Assembly: GCA_964622665.1 (NCBI GenBank)
Contig: CAZUUO010000033.1
Span: forward strand, 1 to 7,436
Origin: CAZUUO01 sp964622665
GTDB lineage: Bacteria; Patescibacteriota; Patescibacteriia; Magasanikbacterales; GCA-002688135
Length of the DNA stretch: 7,436 bases
Direction of reading: 5' to 3'
Both the position numbers and the translations under genes were made by a program. The notes below the pieces were generated by a model. That model was not told the origin of the DNA, did not search any database, and saw only the letters and a list, made by a program, of their open reading frames with translations. Of the stretch, positions 1-6,090 are shown in pieces (position 1 is the stretch's first letter; each line of letters opens with the position of its first letter).

Positions 1-106
1 TATCTCCATAGCTGGAGACATCCACAATCATTGCTGGCATACCACCAAGAGAGGTTTCCCTTAAGTGTCCCTCAATACTCGAATAGATTATATCTTCTAA
101 AGACAT
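1..106 (-). CDS. Baseplate spike-like protein, Gp138 N-terminal type (partial)
   Basis: Only the first 35 codons are in the window; the gene continues past base 1. It starts MSLEDIIYSSIEG and continues with a GGMPAMIVDVSSYGD stretch. This resembles, from memory, the N-terminal domain of phage Gp138-like or GpV-like membrane-piercing spike proteins, where a short helix leads into an OB-fold that threads onto the hub. The start codon shares one base with the stop of the upstream hub gene (TAATG), and a purine-rich GAAGAAG lies just before it, so translation is probably coupled. Gene order (hub, then spike) supports the call. The C-terminal beta-helix tip is not visible, so the class rests on a short N-terminus and on context. 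Confidence 0.55.
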   Translation of the reverse strand, partial: MSLEDIIYSSIEGHLRETSLGGMPAMIVDVSSYGD

Positions 107-1182
107 TATGTTTCTTCTTCAGTTGCTGGAGTTGGATCAACCCCATTCTGTATTAACAACAAGGTAACATTGGTGTCCCAATCACCCTTCTTCCAATCTA
201 GGGAGTGGGAGAGATCCTTAATAACGTAGTCTCCCTCAATACCTTTGGCGGTAATCCTTACACGAGCATCTTTGGTTATGTTACCATCAAGGAATAAGTT
301 TAGTTGTAAGTCCCCATTGTCTTTAAAGTCATCATCCCTGGTAAGTTCCTCTCCCTTCTTATCCTTAACGATCTTGACCTTCCCTTTGAACTGCCCATCT
401 CCAATCGTAACCACCTTTGTAAGCTGTCCACGAGCTTCTTTAGGCTCTACATGGAGCCTACCAAGGGATACGTATGCCTTCATTCCATTCTCGCTACAAA
501 CCTTCTCCAAGGCCTGTAATGGGCTTCCTGATACCATATACCCAGATGGGTATGCCTTCTGGAGTAAGTTGGTGGCTATGGGCATACTGTTGATACTTTC
601 AACCGGTATTCCTGACTTACCTACAGCCGCTGCCAAATCCTCAACTATTGATTTAAGAGTAGAACCCCCTGGATATGACTTGTGGATGAAGGCCCCTTTA
701 CGGACAATTTCACAGCTTGTGGCTTCGATGGTGGTCACTACGTCTATGTATCTGGGCACAGTCATAACCTTGGTTATCTGACCTATGAAGACATGGGGTA
801 AATCATCTCCATCTTGCTCGTAGCCTGCTCTAAGGAAGATACTGGCTCCAGTCTTAATCTGAGAGTATGTCTCTTCTGAGAGGTTGAATATCTCAATTAC
901 AGACTTATTGACATTGACTTTCTTGCCACTCTTAGGATCACTAATTTGGGCAGTCATTTGCTTAGGATCAGTGATAGTAAGAACGTCTAACGGAACAGTG
1001 GTTAGATCATTACTGGAAGTAATAGGAGACTTATACCGCTCAGAATAACGCTCCTTAGTTACTTCTTTCTTACGCTCAGCGTAGTCCTTACTCCCACTTG
1101 CAAGAGCTGCTTGTTTAACTTCCTTATTGACTCCTATTTGGAGTATGTATTTTCTAATAAAAGCAGGGTTCTCATTAAGCAT
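106..1182 (-). CDS. Baseplate hub protein (gpD/gp27-like)
   Basis: This is a soluble 358-residue protein with no signal peptide or membrane segment. In this position, between the plug-like protein and the spike, contractile-tail phages encode the trimeric hub that links the tube to the spike (gp27 of T4, gp44 of Mu, gpD of P2). The sequence is rich in beta-strand patterns. It has a central segment of the type HKSYPGGSTLKSIVEDLAAAVG, in which a short domain is followed by a helix, as in late-control-D-type hubs. The C-terminus is acidic (ends ATEEET). The start overlaps the upstream stop by 8 bases (ATGCTTAA), and the stop overlaps the spike start by one base, so it sits inside a coupled translation unit. 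The family call is from context and general look; no catalytic motif is expected or seen. Confidence 0.6.
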   Translation of the reverse strand: MLNENPAFIRKYILQIGVNKEVKQAALASGSKDYAERKKEVTKERYSERYKSPITSSNDLTTVPLDVLTITDPKQMTAQISDPKSGKKVNVNKSVIEIFNLSEETYSQIKTGASIFLRAGYEQDGDDLPHVFIGQITKVMTVPRYIDVVTTIEATSCEIVRKGAFIHKSYPGGSTLKSIVEDLAAAVGKSGIPVESINSMPIATNLLQKAYPSGYMVSGSPLQALEKVCSENGMKAYVSLGRLHVEPKEARGQLTKVVTIGDGQFKGKVKIVKDKKGEELTRDDDFKDNGDLQLNLFLDGNITKDARVRITAKGIEGDYVIKDLSHSLDWKKGDWDTNVTLLLIQNGVDPTPATEEET

Positions 1183-1504
1183 TTGCCCACTCTTCGTTAC
1201 TTAGGTAGTACAGGGAAAACTCTTTATCTGTACCAAGGTTGTCACGACCTATTACTGTAGTAGCTTTCCTGTTTCTTAAAGGAAGTAATACACCATGGTC
1301 AAAGTTTTTTATTGGTTTAGCATAGAAGAGGGGTGACCCCTCAACAAGCATCTGCCCAAGAATTACAGGGGCATCGTCAAGATAAATATCTAAGAACCAT
1401 CTCTGGTTAAACTGATTAAATCTATAAGTAAGTTTGTATATCTTACCTGCCAGAGACACTTTGTGAGTTGGCCACTCAGAAGAGGGGGTTGGTAATAGGA
1501 TCAT
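1175..1504 (-). CDS. Baseplate plug-like protein
   Basis: This small protein of 109 residues lies between the Dit-like protein and the hub. It contains YKLTYRFNQFNQRWFLDIYLDD followed by a glycine/proline-containing strand and LLPLRNRK. That pattern is typical of the small 'phage baseplate plug' family found at this place in myovirus tail modules. In those systems the protein is a beta-rich component of the central baseplate close to the hub; the role here is inferred from that. The start is well supported: a strong Shine-Dalgarno (GGGGAGGAA, about 1510-1518) lies 5-6 bases upstream of the ATG, and the ATG overlaps the upstream stop (TAATG). No membrane segment or signal peptide is visible. 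Confidence 0.6.
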   Translation of the reverse strand: MILLPTPSSEWPTHKVSLAGKIYKLTYRFNQFNQRWFLDIYLDDAPVILGQMLVEGSPLFYAKPIKNFDHGVLLPLRNRKATTVIGRDNLGTDKEFSLYYLSNEEWANA

Positions 1505-2136
1505 TAACTTCCTCCCCGCTTATTTCGGCTTATCTCACTTTTTAACATATCAAGGTTAGGGTCTGTTGATTGAGTTGGCACTGGTGGTGGCTTAACTAAC
1601 AAAGGAGAATTTTTTGGAAAACCTGTATACTTAGTAGAGACATTAGTTGACTTAGGTGGAGAGGTTGTTCCTTTAAGAGCAGGAACCATTTGCAGAGATA
1701 TTTTAGCCCTATCCGCAAACTGGATCTGCTTCATAGTAAAGTTGCCCTTATAGGCGTACTTACCTGTGGAGTATCCATAAGAGGCGTCTTGATTAAACGA
1801 GCATTCAGTGAACACCAGGTTATCAAAGAACCTTTCAAGATTCCCCGTCTCAGCTCTCCAATAAAACTTAAATGGCTTCTTACTTTCCCTGAGTTTATTT
1901 ATCCCTTGGATGAAGTCTCCAGTAGAGAGTGGGTTAGAACTTCCAGCAGTCTTAAGGTCAGTTATGACAAAGCTAATGTTAAGCTCTTTGTTCTCTAATA
2001 CATAATGATCCGACACCTTAGCACCAGACTCAATAGTGTACTCTGTTAAAGAGCCTACATCCCTGTAGCCAAAAGACTCAATACAATCAGCACTAAAAGT
2101 TACACCGTCCTCTTGAACTATGTAAAAAATATTCAT
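1504..2136 (-). CDS. Dit-like distal tail protein
   Basis: This 210-residue protein follows the tape measure gene directly, where many phages encode the distal tail (Dit) or tube-initiator ring protein. Residues 1-60 read as a beta-rich N-terminus (SFGYRDVGSLTEYTIESGAK, then a VLENKELNISFVITD strand), which resembles the N-terminal domain of Dit-like proteins. A second beta-rich stretch (about 90-150) contains the YWRAETGNLERFFDNLVF and GKYAYKGNFTMKQIQF strands. The last 60 residues are proline/serine/threonine-rich and probably flexible, ending in a basic KRGGS tail. The start lies 12 bases after the tape measure stop, with a weak TGAGA ribosome site. The stop overlaps the next start. Another tail-tube-completion or baseplate adaptor protein is possible. 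Confidence 0.6.
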   Translation of the reverse strand: MNIFYIVQEDGVTFSADCIESFGYRDVGSLTEYTIESGAKVSDHYVLENKELNISFVITDLKTAGSSNPLSTGDFIQGINKLRESKKPFKFYWRAETGNLERFFDNLVFTECSFNQDASYGYSTGKYAYKGNFTMKQIQFADRAKISLQMVPALKGTTSPPKSTNVSTKYTGFPKNSPLLVKPPPVPTQSTDPNLDMLKSEISRNKRGGS

Positions 2137-2148
2137 TCATGAATCTCA

Positions 2149-3125
2149 TTAGAGGGGTTTAACTGAGTTGCCAAAGGCGTTAGAGATTTGAGCGTCAATA
2201 GAGTCTTTAGATATAGCAACACCATCTACTATCACGGTGATATTTGGGGTAAAGGATAGGTTGTTGAAAAAGCTGTCACTAAAAGCTGGTTTAGTGTACA
2301 TTCCCATTGCTCCCATATTTGGGAATATTCCGTACTGCATACCTAGCGCTTTTATATTCCCACTTAAAGTGCCGTCCTGAGCATTTGCATTAATCCAGTC
2401 CTGCCCCATATTGACGGGTTTATTAGGTATACCATTACGTTGCCTAAACTGCTCAAGATACTGTTGTTGGTAATATCTATCTCCACCAACAGCTGCTACG
2501 GATTGTGCTATGATTGCATCAATGCCGGGATAACCAGCTCCGGCTAATCCAGCCCTTGCGCTAGGGGTGTTTGCTCCTTTAGCAGCATAGTACTTCTCAA
2601 TAACTTGCCTATCAGCCAAGGTTTGTTGCATTGTACCAGGGTTCTTGAAACCAAACCTGTTTGCAAGTTGATAGAAAGACTCAACACCCAACATTAACCC
2701 TTCACCAGCGGTCTTGAATAGATACATCACATATTCAAACTGAGTCTTCTTCTCGCCTATCATCCCTGTAATCTGCTCTTCCCTACGAGCTACTTCAAAC
2801 ATCTTAGTTAGATTGTCTAAAGACTCCGAGAAGTTGTTAAATGTCCCTTTAATATTGTCATCAAAGAATGTTATAAAGGCATCAGAGAACAACTTGTAAG
2901 AGTTACTCATGCGAGTCTCAGCAGCTTGTTTACTGTTTATAGCCTTATCATATGCCCCAGTTTCCTTGGCTCTCTTAGCAGCAACATCAAGGAAGTTAAA
3001 CAACTCCTTCATCCCGATCTTGCCCTGCTTCATCATCTGGGTAAGTTTCTTCATTCCTTCTGGGCCTTCTTGTAGCCCCATAGAGGTGGCTAATAGGCCC
3101 ATAACTCCTGGTGCGGAATCACCTA
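2149..3125 (-). CDS. Tape measure protein exon 4 (C-terminal half)
   Basis: This exon is 977 nt, finishing Leu444 with TA and then encoding GDSAPGVMGLLATSMG... to the stop at 2149-2151, 324 complete residues. The ATG at 3138-3136 that opens a longer frame (MKIFV) is not a real start: it lies inside the last 13 bases of intron 3 and has no convincing ribosome site. The remainder continues the tape-measure domain (KLTQMMKQGKIGMKELFNFL), then helical sequence, then a beta-rich C-terminal tail (TPNITVIVDGVAI). Confidence 0.87.
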
Positions 3126-6088
3126 CAAATATCTTCAATAGTGTTCGTTAATCACTACCAGCACCACTACGTGCATCTCTAGGTTTCCCTAGACGTTGAG
3201 ACTATATCTTATAGGACAAACAGCCCTATCTTACCATTTCCACCCACTTGGGTGTACCTCTTCCGAGTAGTCGTTGGACGGTATTCTGAGCTGTGCCAGA
3301 ATCTTCGCTGCGGATTATCCAATACAAACAACTTATTACTGTACCCCAGGTAATTACTCTGGGCCACTACACTGTCACCAATATAGTTTAGTATCGTTTG
3401 TCTTAAGGAACTCCCCGAACAATTAAATAAGTTTTACATCAGCTAGCGATTAACTGATTTTTACAAATACCTTCAACAAGAGTCGTTAATTCTTGCCAGC
3501 AGCTTTACCTGCATCTCTATGTCGCCATAGAAGTTGGGGCTATCTCTTCATCCTCCTGTTAAGGGTGGGATGCCTACTGCTTCCACTCACTTGAGTGTAC
3601 TGGCTTTCGCCATAGTCTCTACACTTTTCTTCCAAAGAAGACTTAGCTCGGTATAATCTCAGAGAGGTTTCCACCGACTTCAATAGGTTTATTATTCTGC
3701 ATATTCCTACGCAGCGAGTCTAAAATCAAACTCTTCAGCTTGTACAGATTGTTTCAGGAATGTTCAACATAGGTCGTTAATCTATGCCGGTTCTCTTATG
3801 AACTCCTATATGTCACCATATAGCTCAGACTATATCTTCCTCCTCGGAGGCTCACTGTTTCGAGGCACTTGCCCCTACTCTACTAACTTCCATTGCTTTG
3901 CAATGTGCTTTCGATAGTCGTTGAAGAACATTTAAAACATGTTGGGCATCACCCCAAATATTACATTACTAAGGCTAGGACTTAGAGCCAGGGAAGCAAA
4001 ATCCCTCTGTAATATCTTTGAATATCTCTTTTCTTTTTATTCTGTTTATCTCATGAGGCTTCATATTAAAAGCCTCTGCAATCTCTCTTGAAGTTTTACC
4101 AGCCACAATTTGGTGGCAGATTGCCAGGACAGTTGCTCTACTTTTTGTTTGACTTCGTTTAGTCCGTAAGTCGTAGTCTTTACTTATTCCTGTCCAGTTT
4201 CTCCCGGTTCGGATGGAGGCTATATAGTCTTTGTGAACACCAAACTTCTCAGCAATGTCAATATTGCGTGAACCATCTTGGATCATCTGGCATATTGTGT
4301 GGACTTGGTCGTTAGTTAACCTTGCCGAATGGTGTTGATCAAGAACATCCTTATATAGATTGTTCTCCCAAGCGTGAGCCTTGTTCTCCAGGGAAGTACA
4401 CCATTCAAGGTTGCTTACATGGTTGTTCGACTTATTACCATCTATGTGGTTTACTTCACGCTTATTCTCTGGGTTGTCAATGTAGGTCTGAGCAACCAGC
4501 CTGTGAACCCTACAAGTCCTAGTCTTGCTGTCCTGCCACACTGAACAAAGAATGTATCCACAAGGGTCTGTTCTTGTCTTTAGTTGTGTACCAAAAGATG
4601 AGTAAATCTTACCGTCTTCTGTTACTTGTATGTCATAAAATGGATGTTGTTTCATGTTTTCCCCTACTAAGTTTCAGGATAAATATTCCTGCTGATTGTC
4701 TAGTATAACATAGGTTATCTAGGTGTTCCAGCAATTAAGTGAGTTTTCCTTGAGTACTTATTTAACCTCAAGGGAGCCAGTGCTTACGCAGCACAACTCA
4801 TCATCTGTATAATAGCTTTTGTTGTCAACTTCTGCTGATCAGCTGTTAATCCATAACCAATCTGCATTGTTGACGTATCTTCATACACCTTCTTAATCTG
4901 CTCTTTACTCAGTCCAGAGTCTTTAGCTGTAATAGCCATTTGAGCATATAAGTTAGTTGAAGACGTTATATCTGAACCTGTAAGTTTAGCTCTGCCTTTA
5001 ACATACTCCAATGCTTCTGAAGCTCCGGCCTTACTTCCTGTACCCATCAAGAGTTTAGTTTGTAAGTTCTCCATCTCTTTAGCATTGCGGTACATAGAAC
5101 CTGCTCCACCAATAACAGCGTAGATGGACAAGTAACTCCTTGCTAAGTTAGCCATAGAGTTAGACATAGAACGGACAGCAAAGTTATTCCTTTGCATCTG
5201 CCTTTCTAATCTAGCTTGAGATGATATTGCTTGGTTGGTGGAACGTACAAATTCATTCATACGTGGAGCTAAAGCATTCAAGTCAGTTTGGTTTCTGGCA
5301 GCACCTAATGCTTGTCTGATTCCAGCTAACTCTGTCTGATTACCTACACCGTATCTTCCCATGCGATGAGATAATGCGTCTAAGCGCATCTCTCGGGTTC
5401 GTTGAGCGGCGCTAAAGTTACTAGCACGATTACCACTACGTACATCTGCAGCTTCTTGCCGTTGACGCTCTCTTTCAGCTTGCCTCCTAGCGGCGGCATC
5501 TCTTGTAGCTAACTCTACTTGCCTGGCTTGCTCTATAGCGCTGCGTCTAGCATTAGCTTGGGCCTCTTGCTGGGCATAATAACTTCGCATATTTCTAACA
5601 GCGGGGTTTTCAGCTGTTAGCTGCCTTATTGCTTCAGACCGCCTACGTGACCAACTGGCCGAGTTACTTTCATTTCCACCAGAAGCTCTTTGCCTCTGTA
5701 GACGCTCCCTCTCAAGCCTACGTTGTCTGTCAGCCTCCATTCTTTCAGAGTTTCTAACAAGATTAGTGTGGTGATTTAAGTGTCTCTGAGAGTCGTAGAA
5801 GTCTCTCCTACGTTCTGCTTGAAGCTGCTGGTAGTAGCGCTTCATAGCTGTCATAGAGCGATTGTAGTCACCCTCGGAGGGCAGTCCTCCCATAAGAGGA
5901 CGTGTATTGTTACTGGTTGGGTTATAGCTTGTAGAGTTCTGTCTGGTTGGCCCTCTACCCGTACCTCCAGAAGGATTACCATGTAGTCCGTTCATGGCTG
6001 CCCGGAGCTTATTAACCTTTTCCAGAGCCTTGTCCAAGGCTGTGGTATCGGTCTTAAACCGCACCACCCAATCATCATATGTTGACAT
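2149..6088 (-). CDS. Tape measure protein, four exons interrupted by three group I introns
   Basis: Proposed join on the minus strand: 6088-4796, 3754-3729, 3463-3453, 3125-2149, giving 2307 nt or 768 residues. The tape measure protein runs through the tail tube and sets its length. Residues 1-35 (MSTYDDWVVRFKTDTTALDK) are a typical start. Residues 80-300 are rich in Arg, Gln, Ala and Glu and strongly coiled-coil-like. A short hydrophobic segment lies at about 318-332. From about 337 comes the conserved tape-measure N-terminal domain: ENLQTKLLMGTGSKAGASE..., then QMMSKQSVQAEEFKNQLGD over the splice junctions, then GLLATSMGLQEGPEGMKKL. The frame is only restored when all three introns are removed. 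The start is two bases after the stop of the frameshifted chaperone. A disrupted pseudogene is the alternative, but splice-site chemistry and frame restoration both argue for splicing. Confidence 0.88.
3126..3452 (-). ncRNA. Group I intron 3 in tape measure gene (ORF-less)
   Basis: This 327-nt intron has no open reading frame. P1: AUCAGU (exon end) pairs with AGCUGAU (intron), U.G at the splice site. CCAACGACTACTCGG holds the 5' strand of P7 (in 3274-3267), pairing with the TAGTC of AAGATATAGTCTC (3208-3200). CACCCAAGTGGGTG forms a hairpin like that of intron 2. CTAGG-GAAA-CCTAG is the GNRA-capped hairpin after P7. The 3' hairpin TAGTG/CACTA (3157-3139) has the ATTAACGA loop, then 13 bases to the terminal G3126. 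The conserved AAGATATAGTC is shared exactly with intron 1. Confidence 0.84.
3453..3463 (-). CDS. Tape measure protein exon 3 (11-nt micro-exon)
   Basis: The exon is T-AAA-AAT-CAG-T: one base finishing Phe440, three whole codons (Lys-Asn-Gln), and the first base of Leu444 (T+TA). The preceding base is G, the end of intron 2. The exon end AUCAGU pairs with AGCUGAU in intron 3, with the U.G pair exactly at the boundary. The resulting peptide EEF-KNQ-L-GD matches the usual EEL-KGQ-L-GD of the family. The boundaries are therefore fixed independently by pairing, terminal G and frame. Confidence 0.8.
3464..3728 (-). ncRNA. Group I intron 2 in tape measure gene (ORF-less, compact)
   Basis: This 265-nt intron contains no open reading frame. 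P1: exon GAGUU pairs with GACUC (3720-3716), placing U.G at the 5' splice site. CTGC...GCAG forms a probable P2. GACTAT (in 3619-3611) faces AUAGCC (in 3544-3536) as P7, with one mismatch or bulge. CACTCAAGTGAGTG forms a P7.x/P8-type hairpin. CTATG-GCGA-CATAG is a GNRA-capped hairpin after P7. The 3' hairpin CAAGA/TCTTG (3495-3477) again has ATTAACGA in its loop, followed after 13 bases by the terminal G3464. The final 13 bases differ from those of intron 3 at one position. Confidence 0.82.
3729..3754 (-). CDS. Tape measure protein exon 2 (26-nt mini-exon)
   Basis: This exon encodes K-Q-S-V-Q-A-E-E plus the first two bases of the next codon (TT, completed to TTT Phe by exon 3). It is recognised because VQAEE is the core of the conserved tape-measure motif usually written KGxVQAEELKGQ, here found isolated between two introns. 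It is preceded by a G, as expected for a group I intron end. Its last bases GAGUU pair with GACUC inside the next intron, with U.G at the splice site. Confidence 0.85.
3975..4655 (-). CDS. HNH homing endonuclease, intron-encoded (I-HmuI-like)
   Basis: This 226-residue protein sits wholly inside intron 1. Residues 7-20 (YDIQVTEDGKIYSS) form an N-terminal strand module common to phage HNH homing enzymes. Residues 51-85 hold the HNH core: HRLVAQ, then NHIDGNKSNNHVSNLEW, with H70, D72, N78 and N82 as likely catalytic or zinc-free metal-binding positions. Two similar C-terminal helix-turn-helix modules follow (about 113-155 and 171-212; IDIAEKFGVHKDYIASIRTG and REIAEAFNMKPHEINRIKRK), probably the DNA-binding arm. 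The family nicks or cuts intronless alleles so that the intron is copied in. It has its own ribosome site, AGGGG (4665-4661), five bases before the ATG, so it can be translated independently of the interrupted tape measure frame. Confidence 0.9.
   Translation of the reverse strand: MKQHPFYDIQVTEDGKIYSSFGTQLKTRTDPCGYILCSVWQDSKTRTCRVHRLVAQTYIDNPENKREVNHIDGNKSNNHVSNLEWCTSLENKAHAWENNLYKDVLDQHHSARLTNDQVHTICQMIQDGSRNIDIAEKFGVHKDYIASIRTGRNWTGISKDYDLRTKRSQTKSRATVLAICHQIVAGKTSREIAEAFNMKPHEINRIKRKEIFKDITEGFCFPGSKS
4661..4665 (-). promoter_or_regulatory. Ribosome binding site of the intronic HNH gene
   Basis: AGGGG lies five bases upstream of the HNH start codon. It matters because the tape measure frame ends at 4784, so the endonuclease depends on this site rather than on coupling to exon 1. 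Confidence 0.6.
4796..6088 (-). CDS. Tape measure protein exon 1
   Basis: This exon is 1293 nt, codons 1-431, ending ...KAIIQMMS in phase 0 at the codon AGT. Without splicing, translation would add only Cys-Ala-Ala and stop at TAA (4786-4784), giving a 434-residue truncated product. The last exon bases, GAGU, form P1 with the GGCUC part of the intron guide sequence, with a U.G pair at the junction. The AGT/AAA junction is the only placement that leaves both a U at the exon end and a G at the intron end while keeping frame. Confidence 0.88.
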
Positions 6089-6090
6089 TG

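Larger units (their letters stand above)
3755..4795 (-). ncRNA. Group I intron 1 in tape measure gene (carries HNH endonuclease)
   Basis: This 1041-nt self-splicing intron candidate looks like subgroup IA2 of phage T4 td type. P1: exon GAGU pairs with GGCUC downstream, U.G at the splice site. P2: CCTTGAG/CTCAAGG. P4: GCTG/CAGC around a P5 arm. P7: GACTAT (in 3912-3920) with ATAGTC (in 3828-3836). The post-P7 hairpin is CTATAT-GGTGACATATAG, with a GUGA (GNRA) loop. A 3' hairpin CATAG/CTATG (3786-3768) has an ATTAACGA loop. The last base is G3755. The stretch CAACGACTATCGAAA closely resembles the td core as I remember it. The HNH gene sits in the peripheral part between the P4-P6 side and the P3/P7 side; without it the intron would be about 360 nt. 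Confidence 0.87.

Noticed and set aside
245..781. Plus-strand open frame of 178 codons opposite the hub gene
   Set aside because: It is antisense to a well-supported gene, with biased Ser/Leu composition and no recognisable domain; the other plus-strand frames (1690-1998, 2909-3151, 4322-4522, 5780-5986, 6161-6379, 6364-6576, 7088-7282) are shadows likewise.
2149..3138. A separate gene starting at the ATG at 3138 (MKIFVGDSAP...)
   Set aside because: The ATG and first codons lie within the last bases of intron 3, there is no good ribosome site, and the sequence is the continuation of the tape-measure domain.
3139..3850. Recurrent TCGTTAAT segments as a CRISPR array or tandem repeat
   Set aside because: The three copies are irregularly spaced (about 340 and 290 bases) and each sits at the same place in an intron 3' hairpin, so they are homologous intron parts.
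3755..4795. Intein instead of intron in the tape measure
   Set aside because: The host frame stops three codons past the boundary, the HNH gene has its own start and ribosome site, and no intein splicing blocks are seen; RNA folding features fit a group I intron.
4795..4796. 5' splice after AGTT rather than AGT in intron 1
   Set aside because: Both U residues can pair with G, but cutting after the second U would need an intron ending in A at 3754 to hold the frame; AGT|AAA keeps the terminal G.
2149..6088. Tape measure pseudogene broken by HNH insertion
   Set aside because: Three independently predicted splice-site pairs restore one exact frame with the conserved motif intact; random decay would not do this.
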